Below, one piece after another: positions 8,462 to 17,198 of a stretch of 64,000 bases of DNA. The position numbers were made by a program, and so were the translations under genes. The DNA is taken from contig JARGPH010000008.1 in the NCBI GenBank assembly GCA_029213065.1, forward strand, positions 1 to 64,000, written 5' to 3'. The notes below the pieces were generated by a model. The model made no database searches. It had not been told where the DNA came from and saw only the letters and a program-made list of their open reading frames with translations. How positions within the stretch are numbered: position 1 is the first letter of the stretch; each line of letters opens with the position of its first letter. This DNA is from Verrucomicrobiales bacterium (GTDB lineage: Bacteria > Verrucomicrobiota > Verrucomicrobiia > Verrucomicrobiales > DEV007).

Positions 8462-9067
8462 ATGAGATTTTTTATCCTGACTGTAGCAGGCCTTCTTGGT
8501 TTTGCTTCGCCTTTGACGGGGATGGCAGATCCTGCAGAGTCTGACGGGGGGCTTACGGGGTTGGCTGCGCTGGATCAGTTCGTGAGTGTCGCAACACTCG
8601 CTCCGAATGAAGAGGTGTTGGGCATGGCCGGCTTTTACGGCGAATCCCAGCCCGGGAAGTGGTTGATCCTGTCGGCCGATCCTGCGACTCCCGGTATGCT
8701 GCATGAGTCTGTTTTTGTGGATGGCGCCGTGCTCGCAGAGCGAAGCTTTCGCCGGCTTCCCGACCAGAATGTGCCTGAAATACGGCTTCGCAGAGAGGGA
8801 CTTTTAATCGACTCCGACAAGGCATTTGAGGTCGTGGCGATGGTTGCCCGGTCGGAGCAGCGGACATTTCAATATGCCCACTATCAGCTGAGGATTCGTG
8901 AGGAGGGCAACGAGCCAATCTGGATGGTGAGCCTTCTCAACAAGGCTCAGGTCCCGCTGGGGACGCTCTATGTTTCCGCTAGAACCGGGGAGATCGTGCG
9001 ACGCGCCTGGATCAAGCCGGCCTCGCCTCCGAAAGTCGAAGTCGACGATTCGATTTCCCTTCGCTGA
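8462..9067 (+). CDS. Secreted hypothetical protein, PepSY-like C-terminus
   Basis: A 201-residue protein with a signal peptide (residues 1-22, hydrophobic core ILTVAGLLGFASPL, likely cut after GMA). The C-terminal part, WMVSLLNKAQVPLGTLYVSA followed by a TGEIVRR motif, resembles the strand pattern of PepSY or YpeB-type domains, in which a T-G-E/K-V turn ends the fold. It is probably periplasmic. It sits alone between a divergent CbiX-like gene and a convergent PhoX-like gene, so the context does not reveal its job. Confidence 0.6.
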   Translation: MRFFILTVAGLLGFASPLTGMADPAESDGGLTGLAALDQFVSVATLAPNEEVLGMAGFYGESQPGKWLILSADPATPGMLHESVFVDGAVLAERSFRRLPDQNVPEIRLRREGLLIDSDKAFEVVAMVARSEQRTFQYAHYQLRIREEGNEPIWMVSLLNKAQVPLGTLYVSARTGEIVRRAWIKPASPPKVEVDDSISLR

Positions 9068-9081
9068 ATTTGCTTTCTTCT

Positions 9082-10482
9082 TTAAGAAACGAATTTTCCC
9101 GTGATTGCGAGTGTGATTCCCGGTGTCTGGATATTCACGAACATGGTTTGACCGTCGGGGCTGAAGCAGGCGCCCGCGAGCTCCCCTGACGGGAAGGCAT
9201 TTCTGGCGAAGTTGAAGAGCTCACCTTCTTTGGTGACGCCTCGAATGAAGGCGCCTTTGGTATCCTCGCAGATGTAGAGGTGACCGGAGTTTGCAATCGT
9301 GATGTTGTCACCGCTTTTGAGAAGGTCGGAATTGTTGGGTTCAAGATAGAGTTCCAGTTCCCCGGGGGCATTCGCTTCTTCGGCGGTGCCTTCGGCCTCG
9401 CTCGGGAAGTAGCGGAAAATCTGACCGAAGCGTTTTTCCCCTCCGTCGGTGCAGGCCCAGTAGATCGAGTGTTCGCCCGCGTCTTCGGGGCTGCCATACC
9501 ACATCCCTTCGGCGCGTGAGAAAATGACGGCACCTTTTCCGATCGCCCTCAAGCGCAGGTCGTCCGCGGGTGCTTCGACGTCTTCGAGATCGACCCATTC
9601 CACCGCGACACGCTCTCCAATGGGAAAGGCGCTTTTCCCGCCGGGCCAGTTTCTCGTGTCGGCTTCTTTGTCGCCCTTAATCATGAGCGCCTGCAGTTTT
9701 CCGCCTGCTGCGGGATTTTTGCGTTCGGCGGGAAGGAAGCGGTAAATAACGCCGTCGTTTCTGTCTTCGGTCAGGTAGATGATGTCGGTCCGTGGATCGA
9801 CTGCGATCGCTTCGTGGCGGAACCGCCCCATCGCCTTCAGCGGAACGGGCTTTGTCAGGCCCGGCTTTCTGTCAGCGGGAACTTCGAAGCAGTAGCCGTG
9901 AAACGCGCCCCATTCGGTCGTCATATCGGCGGGTTCTTCGCAGGTGATCCAGGTTCCCCACGGGGTGGGACCGCCTGCGCAATTGCGATCTGTTCCGACG
10001 AGGCTGAGATACTCTTCCTCGACCTGTCGCGTTTTCAGATTGTAGACAATCGTGGTTGTTCCTCCGACGAAGGGCTGGGCACCGTGTCTGCCTCCGTCAT
10101 AAATCAGTGATTTATCGAAGTCTTCGGGGAGCGTTTTGTTGTCATCAAAGGGGCCGGTGGTGTAGCCCGAGTGCCCGATCTCGTGATTCCGAATCAGAGC
10201 AACGCGGTCTTCACCGAGGTCAAAGGCAGCCATCCCGTCCGGTTTTCCGGGCACCTTGTATCCGTCAGACATCCGGCTCCCTGTCTGTGAAATGACTTCG
10301 TAGGAAAAGCCTTCGGGGAGATCGAGAATGCCATTGGGATCAGACTTCAGTTCTCCGTATGAAAAGGATGGCTTCGCAGACGTTTCAGCGTTCGCGCTCG
10401 TGGACAGGTAGCGGTCGAGGCCGAAAAAACCCGCTGTGACGGCGGAGGACTGCGAAAGGAAAAGGCGTCGGGAAGTCTTCAT
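9082..10482 (-). CDS. PhoX-family (DUF839) exported phosphatase
   Basis: The N-terminus has a twin-arginine export signal (SRRLFLSQSS) followed by a hydrophobic stretch, so the protein should be exported folded. The 466-residue body has features of the PhoX/DUF839 beta-propeller family: LIRNHEIG, GGTTTIVYN, NCAGGPTPWGTWITCEE and RHEAIAVDPRT. PhoX enzymes are calcium- and iron-dependent alkaline phosphatases that free phosphate from organic esters in the periplasm. Many DUF839 members have never been tested, so phosphatase activity is inferred. Its 3' end faces the gene at 8462 with a 14-base gap. Confidence 0.8.
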   Translation of the reverse strand: MKTSRRLFLSQSSAVTAGFFGLDRYLSTSANAETSAKPSFSYGELKSDPNGILDLPEGFSYEVISQTGSRMSDGYKVPGKPDGMAAFDLGEDRVALIRNHEIGHSGYTTGPFDDNKTLPEDFDKSLIYDGGRHGAQPFVGGTTTIVYNLKTRQVEEEYLSLVGTDRNCAGGPTPWGTWITCEEPADMTTEWGAFHGYCFEVPADRKPGLTKPVPLKAMGRFRHEAIAVDPRTDIIYLTEDRNDGVIYRFLPAERKNPAAGGKLQALMIKGDKEADTRNWPGGKSAFPIGERVAVEWVDLEDVEAPADDLRLRAIGKGAVIFSRAEGMWYGSPEDAGEHSIYWACTDGGEKRFGQIFRYFPSEAEGTAEEANAPGELELYLEPNNSDLLKSGDNITIANSGHLYICEDTKGAFIRGVTKEGELFNFARNAFPSGELAGACFSPDGQTMFVNIQTPGITLAITGKFVS

Positions 10483-10616
10483 GATTGGTTCGGAAATTAT
10501 ACGGACAAAAATGCGGTATCATGAGGCTTTTCTCCTACTGATTTGTGTGAACTTTCAGAAAGGCTTTCGCTTGCACCGCTGCGCTCCTTTTGTCAGGCTC
10601 ACGCTTCAAATTTATT

Positions 10617-11894
10617 ATGAAACTGGAAACAATCTGTCTACACGGCGGGCACACGCCCGATGCCGTTACCAACTCAAGAGCGGTGCCGCTCTATCGTACG
10701 AGCTCGTTCACGTTTAACTCCACGGAGCACGCCGCGAATCTCTTTGCGCTGAAAGAGCTCGGGAATATTTACACCCGGCTCATGAACCCGACGACGGATG
10801 TGCTCGAGAAACGAGTCGCTCTCCTCGAAGGCGCTCACGAAATGGCGGGGCTTGGCGTTGCCTCGGGAACAGCCGGTGTTTTCTATTCCATCATCAATTT
10901 GGCCCAGAAAGGGGACAACATCGTCTCCGCCCGCAATCTTTACGGCGGCACCTATACGCAGTTCAACGACATCCTTCCTTCGATGGGGATCGAAGTCCGA
11001 TTTGTGGATTCGCAGGATCCTCAGGCCTTCGCGAATGCGATTGATGAAAACACCCGTGCCCTCTTCTGCGAATCCGTGTCCAACCCTGCTGTTGAGATTA
11101 CTGATCTTGAAGCGGTTGCCAATGTGGCTCATTCGCACGGTTTGCCGCTCATTGTCGATTCGACCTTTTCAACCCCCTACCTGACACGTCCGATCGATCA
11201 TGGCGCTGACATTGTTGTCCATTCCCTCACGAAGTGGATGGGCGGTCATGGTGCCGGGCTCGGCGGGGTTGTCGTTGATTCCGGAAAGTTTAACTGGGCC
11301 GGTGGAAAGCACCCGCTCTTTGACAATCCTGACAACTCCTACCACGGCCTTCGCTGGGGTCACGATCTTCCCGATCCTCTCGCTCCGCTCGCCTACATTC
11401 TCCGCATGAGAACAGTGCCGCTTCGCAATCTCGGGGCCTGCATCTCGCCTGACAATTCATGGTTCCTGCTTCAGGGGATCGAAACATTGCCGCTTCGGAT
11501 GGAGCGCCATTGCGAAAACTCACTCGCGGTGGCGAAGCATCTGCAGGCGCATCCCAAAGTGCAGTCCGTTCGCTATCCCGGTCTCGAAGGTGATTCCGAG
11601 TATGAGAAGAATCAGAAATACCTCAAAGGCAAGGGCGGTTCCATGGTCGTCTTCGAAATCGAAGGCGGTGCCGAGGCAGGTAAGGCTTTCATCGAAAAGC
11701 TGAGCCTGTTCTCCCACCTCGCCAATGTCGGTGATGCGAAATCTCTCGCGATCCACCCGGCGACAACGACTCACTCCCAGATGAACGCGGAGCAGCAGGC
11801 CGCCGGTGGTATCACACCGGGTCTGATCCGTCTTTCGGTCGGTATCGAGAACATCGACGACATTCTCGCCGATCTTGATTCCGCTCTCTCCTGA
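10617..11894 (+). CDS. metY: O-acetylhomoserine sulfhydrylase, PLP enzyme
   Basis: The protein belongs to the Cys/Met metabolism PLP family and is closest in look to MetY, which makes homocysteine from O-acetylhomoserine and sulfide. Marks are [12 protein letters not shown] at the N-terminus, [25 protein letters not shown], and the PLP lysine in [11 protein letters not shown]. The length from the ATG at 10617 (425 residues) matches MetY rather than the shorter MetB or MetC. A TTG at 10590 in the same frame would add nine residues and is less likely. I saw no SAM riboswitch in the 134 bases upstream. A strong terminator follows. Confidence 0.9.
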   Translation: MKLETICLHGGHTPDAVTNSRAVPLYRTSSFTFNSTEHAANLFALKELGNIYTRLMNPTTDVLEKRVALLEGAHEMAGLGVASGTAGVFYSIINLAQKGDNIVSARNLYGGTYTQFNDILPSMGIEVRFVDSQDPQAFANAIDENTRALFCESVSNPAVEITDLEAVANVAHSHGLPLIVDSTFSTPYLTRPIDHGADIVVHSLTKWMGGHGAGLGGVVVDSGKFNWAGGKHPLFDNPDNSYHGLRWGHDLPDPLAPLAYILRMRTVPLRNLGACISPDNSWFLLQGIETLPLRMERHCENSLAVAKHLQAHPKVQSVRYPGLEGDSEYEKNQKYLKGKGGSMVVFEIEGGAEAGKAFIEKLSLFSHLANVGDAKSLAIHPATTTHSQMNAEQQAAGGITPGLIRLSVGIENIDDILADLDSALS

Positions 11895-11916
11895 GAGGGG
11901 AGACGTCTCTGTTATG

Positions 11917-11950
11917 CGCAGGGGAGGCTGTTTCGCTTCTCCTGCGTTTT
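11917..11950. terminator. Strong terminator between metY and the haemoglobin gene
   Basis: A 12-bp stem (CGCAGGGGAGGC paired with GCTTCTCCTGCG, with two G-T pairs) encloses a 6-base loop and is followed by TTTT on the plus strand. It lies between two convergent genes and most clearly serves metY. Confidence 0.75.
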
Positions 11951-11954
11951 CCGC

Positions 11955-12335
11955 TCAATTGATGATGTCGGTCGTGATCTCGTCGGCGTAGATGTTGATC
12001 AATGCGACGACTTCACGGCTGTCTTCCCCGGTGATTCCCCGGGTTTCCAGCGCTTTAACGAGGTGACCGACGTAGCGGTCGAATTCATACCGGCTGATCC
12101 CCATGTGCTTGTGGATATCTTTGAGAGGGCGCCCGCTGTAGGTTCGCGGGCCACCGGTAGCTGCAGCAAAGAACTCTTTCTGCATGATGATGATTTTCCC
12201 GACACTGGCGTGTTTAAAGTAAGGCTTTAAAACCTCATCACTCATGATGCTCTCGTAGAATTCATCGACGAGTCCGGCAATACCTTCCGCGCCTCCAATT
12301 TTTTCGTAGATCGATTCGGGTTCTTCCTGGCTCAT
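11955..12335 (-). CDS. Group I truncated haemoglobin
   Basis: Truncated haemoglobins bind haem in a short two-over-two helical fold and handle oxygen or nitric oxide. The 126-residue protein begins SIYEKIGGAEGI and has Phe-Tyr at B9-B10 (DEFYESI), where the Tyr hydrogen-bonds the ligand. GGPRTYSGRPL precedes the proximal His in KDIHKHMGI. This layout fits group I (trHbN-like). I chose the ATG at 12335. The longer frame from 12410 adds 25 hydrophobic residues with no family match. It is a single gene. Confidence 0.9.
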   Translation of the reverse strand: MSQEEPESIYEKIGGAEGIAGLVDEFYESIMSDEVLKPYFKHASVGKIIIMQKEFFAAATGGPRTYSGRPLKDIHKHMGISRYEFDRYVGHLVKALETRGITGEDSREVVALINIYADEITTDIIN

Positions 12336-12460
12336 GGTGTTAATCGGTTCGGTGATACTTAATACGAAATCGCTGAGATTGAAAATGAGGTAATTTACAT
12401 AAATCAGCAAATAATCCGGGTATCCAGAGAAGGAGTCGTTTCGTAGTTCGGTAAACCAAT

Positions 12461-12694
12461 ATGGAAAAACACGACCTTATTCACGAATTCCCCGAGCACA
12501 AAGACGCCATTCACGAGCTGAAAGTGAGCAACAGCCACTTTCGTCGACTTTTCGACGAGTATCATGAAGTGGATCATGACGTGCATCGGGTTGAGACGGG
12601 TGCTGAAAACACCGACGACGATACCCTCACTGCGTTTCGCAAAAAGCGACTTCAACTGAAGGACGAGCTTTTTGCGATTCTCAATGAGGCGTAG
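12461..12694 (+). CDS. YdcH-family (DUF465) small protein
   Basis: This is a 77-residue, highly charged, all-helical protein. The opening HDLIHEFPEHKDAIHELK and the closing KKRLQLKDELFAIL are characteristic of the YdcH/DUF465 family, short coiled-coil proteins of unknown biochemical role found in many proteobacteria and PVC bacteria. Length is normal. It ends eight bases before the 3' end of the convergent 964-residue gene. Confidence 0.85.
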   Translation: MEKHDLIHEFPEHKDAIHELKVSNSHFRRLFDEYHEVDHDVHRVETGAENTDDDTLTAFRKKRLQLKDELFAILNEA

Positions 12695-12702
12695 GCCGCC
12701 CA

Positions 12703-15597
12703 CTATTCGTAGCGAAGTTGGACCGTTGCTGTGGTCTCAGTGTCACTGATGGCACGGATCCAGTAGGCGCTGAATTCGATGGGAAATTCCCCTTCGATGA
12801 CGGCGCCCGGTTTGACTTCGAACGATTCGTAAGGAACCCAGACGCCGGTTCCGTCGACATCCATTTCCAGACGAATCGTTGCTGCTTCCGTTGATTCAAT
12901 TTGGAAGCTCTTTTTGTCATACCCTGTCATTAGATAGGGATCTGAAGGCGTTTCCGCTTTCACCCCGGTATTCTTCCAGGGGCCTCCGAGGCCGCGTGGC
13001 TTTCCGAGTTTCCAGAGGTCGTCAATCACACCCGCCCAGACCGCGGCTTTCCCGTCAGGGCTTCGGAGGATGTGATCGCTCTCTGTCTCGGGATCGAGCC
13101 CGGTGAAGAAAAGGAGTCCGTTGTGCGAGCAGAAGTCCTGAATCGCGAGATTGTGCGTTGCAACGGGGCGCACCTTGGCGAGCCCCTGAGCGTTCCGCGC
13201 CGGCAGCTCGTAAACGGTTCCGTGAACGTTGAGCAGATCGCGTTCTGTCGCGACTTCGCGGCAAATGCGCGCCGGTCCGAGTCCGTCGATCTGATACCGT
13301 TCGATTTCCGGAACGTGATCGAACGCGGCAATTTCGTAAATGCGGAAAGGGGCTTTGTTCGTCGCGAGGAGGCGCAGCTTTTGTGCGGTGATCGGTGCTG
13401 CCAGCGGAATTTCTCTTTCCACGGAACGATTCCCGCGGATCTCGCCGTTCTCGATTGTTACCCATTCTCCGTCGATTTCCGTTTGAACATCAAACTCTCT
13501 CGCGGCAAAGCCTTCGTCATTTTTCCAACCTGAGACAACCCAGAGGTTCGCAATCGTTTCCGGTTCCTCAAAGGTGAACTCGATCCAGCTGGCTTCGCCT
13601 TCTTTACCGATCCAGCGGGATGAATCAGTAATTTTTCCATCGTTCGCAAATTTGGCAGCGTATTCTCCGAATGCCGCGCTGGCGCTGACAGTTGCTTTAC
13701 GTGTGAGGCTTTTCCCGAGAATTGATTCGAGGTCGGCAACCGGTTCGCCGGTGCTTTCCGCTTCCTCTTTTACATAGTCCGGATTGAGGGGAAGGCGGTA
13801 GCGCTGGCCGTCTTCGATCAGGAGAATCGAGGCGTCATCGACGCTGATGACGCCTTCGGGCTGCCGGACATTTTTTGCGAGCTTCGACGCGGCGGCAGGA
13901 CTGTCGACGGGGGTGAACTCCAGTTTCGAATTGATTTCGTAGTAGCTGTAGTCATCGGGATTGGACTTCGATGCTGCGACCAGCCCGAGTGTGTCATAAG
14001 CGAGACTCTGCATCACACCGGTCAGTGCAGGCGTTTCCCCGGCAGGGACCAATCCGGCAAAGATGGCGTCATTCTCAGCGGAGCGTTTGTCCTCTTTGCG
14101 ATACTGAAAATGGGCCGTTGCCATGGCGGTGTCTTTGTCAGGGCTGATCCGGATCCAGGCACCCGCGTCGCTTTTTTCAAAGGCATGGAAAACGGATTCG
14201 CCTGCCTCAACCGTGATTTCCTTCAGTACAGTCCACTCGTTCGTGCCGTCCTTGTCCACTTCGAGGGTGAAAGTGACGGCGTCTTCGTTTCCGTGGCTGA
14301 GATGGAGGAGGCGGTGGTCGTAGCCCGAAAAGAGGTAGGGGAGGCTCATCGCGCCGGCGGCGACTTTTTCGTTGAGCCAAACCGATCCGCGTCCGATTGC
14401 GGGACCGAAAGAGTCGAGGTCTTCGGGAGCGATAAACCAGAGGTTGGAGTTCGACTGCCGCGGAGCTCCATGTTCAGCTTTGAAGGGGCGGGTGTTGAGG
14501 AATTCTCCCGCAGCGGAGTCGTCGCATCCGAGGACGAGTCGATCCTCCCAACGGCAAAAGTCGCCGATCACTTTCAGGTAGTTCGATCTCGGGGCGATTC
14601 CGGCAGAGTTCCTGCGTGAAAATCTGGAGGGAAAATCCCAGAAGGTGCCATGCATCGTCGCGAGGAATTTTTCCTCTCCGATATCACGAATTCGCGGCCA
14701 TTCCGTATTCCAGCCGTGGGCACCGTCGTAGCTGTGGCTCCCTTTGGGAAGGCGGTAGAAGTGCCATTTCTTGTTTTCAAGGAGGGCGATAAGAAGTGAT
14801 CTCGCGTCCCAGCCCATCGACCAGACCGGATCCGTTTCCGGCTTTTTGTTTCCGCTGATGCCTCCGGGACCGGTGATTTCAGTGAACTGCTCGCGAAGAA
14901 CCAGCTCCCAGTCGCCTTTTCCAAACCATTGCGCGAGGGCACCGGAGATGGCTTCAGGATCTTTGAGGGCCTCGGAGGATCGTTCCCCGTTGTTGCTGTA
15001 GAGAAGTCGTCCCTGACCGGAATAGAGCCCTTTCCCGTGGTAGCCGGGCAGCTTGCTTGCGATTCCCGGGGAATCCTTGTCGTGCCCGTCCTTGATCAGG
15101 TTTTTCACGGCAAGGGTGTTCACGTCCACTTCGTAGAGCCCTTCCTCCATCGTCGCGTAGTAGACCTTGTTTTGGGGATCTGTCAGGTGGCGGGCATTGC
15201 CGGTGAGTCTCCCGGACATTTTCGAAGGGGGAATGACGCGAATGTTTTTCTCCGCATCAATCAGATAGGGACCAATGAGGAGCTGCTTGCTCTCTTCGTG
15301 AATCATCCGGTTTGCGGGGGTGCCGCCGACGCTGCCTTCGAATATATGCTGACTGAGATCCGGGCTGATTCGGTAAAGTTTGTCGGTCGAGCCATTTGGC
15401 TGGTGCGGGGCGTAGGTGATCGCCCAGAGTTCACCCTGCCAAACCACTACGGCTCCAGTCCCGGCTTCGTTGTGGGTGTTCCACATCCGCAGATGCGGGT
15501 AGACTCCGGAAATACTGATGGGTTCGTCGGCATGAGTCTCAGGCGTGAGGGTGAGCACAAACGCAGCGAGGGTGATGAAAAATGATTTACGTTTCAT
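12703..15597 (-). CDS. Large secreted protein with a discoidin-type domain
   Basis: The 964-residue protein starts with a signal peptide (KRKSFFITLAAFVLTLTP, likely cut after THA). Residues 30-400 have repeated strand and turn patterns such as LWAITYAPHQPNGSTDKLYR and YYATMEEGLYEVDV, which suggest a beta-propeller. Residues 640-760 look like an F5/8 type C (discoidin) domain: ATVSASAAFGEYAAKFANDG, SRWIGKEGEASWIEFTF, then KLRLLA and FRIYEIAAF. Such domains often bind carbohydrate. The start and end of the chain share an HLLHLSHG/YDKKSFQIE-type motif, so the C-terminal region may repeat an inner one. I cannot assign a reaction. It is transcribed alone. Confidence 0.7.
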   Translation of the reverse strand: MKRKSFFITLAAFVLTLTPETHADEPISISGVYPHLRMWNTHNEAGTGAVVVWQGELWAITYAPHQPNGSTDKLYRISPDLSQHIFEGSVGGTPANRMIHEESKQLLIGPYLIDAEKNIRVIPPSKMSGRLTGNARHLTDPQNKVYYATMEEGLYEVDVNTLAVKNLIKDGHDKDSPGIASKLPGYHGKGLYSGQGRLLYSNNGERSSEALKDPEAISGALAQWFGKGDWELVLREQFTEITGPGGISGNKKPETDPVWSMGWDARSLLIALLENKKWHFYRLPKGSHSYDGAHGWNTEWPRIRDIGEEKFLATMHGTFWDFPSRFSRRNSAGIAPRSNYLKVIGDFCRWEDRLVLGCDDSAAGEFLNTRPFKAEHGAPRQSNSNLWFIAPEDLDSFGPAIGRGSVWLNEKVAAGAMSLPYLFSGYDHRLLHLSHGNEDAVTFTLEVDKDGTNEWTVLKEITVEAGESVFHAFEKSDAGAWIRISPDKDTAMATAHFQYRKEDKRSAENDAIFAGLVPAGETPALTGVMQSLAYDTLGLVAASKSNPDDYSYYEINSKLEFTPVDSPAAASKLAKNVRQPEGVISVDDASILLIEDGQRYRLPLNPDYVKEEAESTGEPVADLESILGKSLTRKATVSASAAFGEYAAKFANDGKITDSSRWIGKEGEASWIEFTFEEPETIANLWVVSGWKNDEGFAAREFDVQTEIDGEWVTIENGEIRGNRSVEREIPLAAPITAQKLRLLATNKAPFRIYEIAAFDHVPEIERYQIDGLGPARICREVATERDLLNVHGTVYELPARNAQGLAKVRPVATHNLAIQDFCSHNGLLFFTGLDPETESDHILRSPDGKAAVWAGVIDDLWKLGKPRGLGGPWKNTGVKAETPSDPYLMTGYDKKSFQIESTEAATIRLEMDVDGTGVWVPYESFEVKPGAVIEGEFPIEFSAYWIRAISDTETTATVQLRYE

Positions 15598-15738
15598 GGG
15601 ATTTTCCGGTCAAACAGTTGATCGGCACAGACATAAGGACCTAAATCGGAACATTGGACACCGTTTTTATGGGCGCGTGAGCGGTTTTCGCGGGGCGCAT
15701 TTCGTGGTATCTTTCTGTGAGTTCCTTATTCGCTGCCG

Positions 15739-16905
15739 ATGAAAATCCGAAATCTTCTTTTGTCTGTGTCTGTTTTGACAGGCTGCTTCTTACTCGCTGC
15801 CTCAAGTGGATTTGCCGAACTCGATAAGTCCGATTTTGAAACGCTTCACGAGTCGTTGAAGCCGGATAGCACTGAGTCCTGGCGTCAGATTCCATGGCGG
15901 ATATCTCTGCTTGAAGGGCAGCGGGTCGCTGCCGCGGAGGGCAAGCCGATCTTCATCTGGGCGATGGACGGGCACCCTTTAGGATGCACCTGAAACAACG
16001 GAGTGCTCGACCGTGCGTCGACTTTTGCAGATCCCGCCATCGTTGAATTGCTCAAGACGAGGTTCATTCCCGTCGCAATCGATCAGGCTTATCAACGGCG
16101 CCAGAAAGACGCCGAAGGGGAGTTCTATCGGAAAATTGCGCTTCAGGGGCCGCGCCACGATTTCGAGGGTTCGACCACTCAGGGGTTCTATGCCGCGACG
16201 AGTTCAGGGGCATTGCTCTTTTACAACAACTACCGCGGTCCCGGAGGTGAAGAAGGGCTCATCGGCGAGTTGAACGCCGCGTTCACGGTCGCATCAGTGG
16301 TGCAGGATGTCGCTCCCATCGCGGATGGCGAGCTGGATCGCAGATACAATCCCCGCCCGCCGGAGGGCGGCCTTGTGTTGCGCGCCCATGCGAAAGTGCT
16401 GCATGGCTATGACCCGCCCGAAGACCGGTTTCAGAAAATCTTTCAGGAAGGGCTCGGCCGCGACAATTTCTGGATCACCGCGGCCGAACATGAGGCGCTC
16501 GTGAGAGGGGAGTTGCCGGAGTCATTGAAATTGCGATTGGTTCGCTATCATTTTGTCGACAACACGAGGGGAGAACCGCCGATGTGGGCGCGTGATGAAG
16601 TTCGATCGCTCTCGATGACCTTGAAAGACGGCGAGTTGAGAGGTTCCGTCAGTCTTTCGACTGCGGACGGGAAGCGCAGCTACGACGCGGAAATGCTCGG
16701 TTACGTCGAAACCGATGGAAGCAAGGTGACCCGCATGGATATCGTTGTTCGCGGGCTTTTTGAAGGGCGCGGTGAATACACCAAAGACCCGCCTCCGGGG
16801 AAATTTCCCCTCGCGATTTCGTTCACGATTGCCGACGGCAGCGACACCGCCGACGCGATTCCACCCCAGGGTTCCCGGGGATGGGTCGAGGGCTATTTTG
16901 AGTAG
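15739..16905 (+). CDS. Candidate exported thioredoxin-like selenoprotein (in-frame UGA)
   Basis: Two open stretches in the same reading frame, 15739-15990 and 15994-16905, are separated only by one TGA at 15991-15993. Read through, they give a 388-residue protein with a signal peptide (a lipoprotein cut at VLTGC or a standard cut after GFA). A thioredoxin-like core then reads FIWAMDGHPLGCT, the UGA residue, then NNGVLDRASTFADPAIVELL. The UGA lies two residues after a Cys, where thioredoxin-fold proteins keep their redox pair, and a hairpin of the right size and distance follows it. I therefore read UGA as selenocysteine. The C-terminal half (residues 150-388) is unrecognised and may carry its own fold. 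A nonsense mutation is the alternative, but there is no decay after the stop. The SelA, SelB, SelD and tRNA-Sec genes are not in this window. Confidence 0.75.
15991..16021 (+). promoter_or_regulatory. Putative bacterial SECIS element with its UGA codon
   Basis: The UGA at 15991-15993 is followed by a perfect 5-bp stem, TCGAC (16007-16011) with GTCGA (16017-16021), and the loop CGTGC. The loop begins 18 bases after the UGA and has G at its second position. Bacterial SECIS elements are hairpins within the coding region just after the UGA, with a G near the start of a small loop, so spacing and loop fit. The lower stem is poorly paired (a C-C mismatch, then wobbles), which is the weak point. Confidence 0.55.
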
Positions 16906-16920
16906 TCTGCCTCGCAGCCG

Positions 16921-17170
16921 CGTCCCGAGGGCGCGGACGTATGGTCTGGGATGTCCGGGTGGTCAGAGAGCGAGGTCGAGGCCCTCATCTACAGGATTGC
17001 GCGCGAGCGCTGTATCCGCGTCCCGAGGGCGCGGACGGAAGGTGTGGTACGTTCGGGTGGTAAGAGAGCGAGGTCGAGGCCCTCACCTACAGGATTGCGC
17101 GCGAGCGCTGTAGCTGCGTCCCGAGGGCGCGGACGGATGGTCTGGAATGTTCGAACGGTCAGAGAGGGAG
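16921..17170. repeat. 98-base tandem repeat, about 2.5 copies
   Basis: Units begin at 16921, 17019 and 17117, each with CGTCCCGAGGGCGCGGACG. The first two units are complete, ending in TTGCGCGCGAGCGCTGTA. The third stops after about 55 bases. Units differ at roughly one base in ten. The array fills the gap between the selenoprotein candidate and hemQ. It contains open frames in several phases, but these follow from the repeat and GC content, so I do not call a gene. Confidence 0.85.
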
Positions 17171-17198
17171 ATCACTCGCCCCCACCTGCCGAACAGCC

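Noticed and set aside
10483-10616. SAM riboswitch upstream of metY
   Set aside because: I could not find the conserved core or pairing of any SAM riboswitch class in these 134 bases.
16003-16905. A separate gene starting with GTG at 16003
   Set aside because: It is in the same frame as 15739-15990, lacks a ribosome-binding site, and would start in the middle of a thioredoxin-like core. Readthrough of the UGA explains the data better.
16921-17170. CRISPR array
   Set aside because: The repeat unit is 98 bases with no spacers, the units abut each other, and no cas genes are present.
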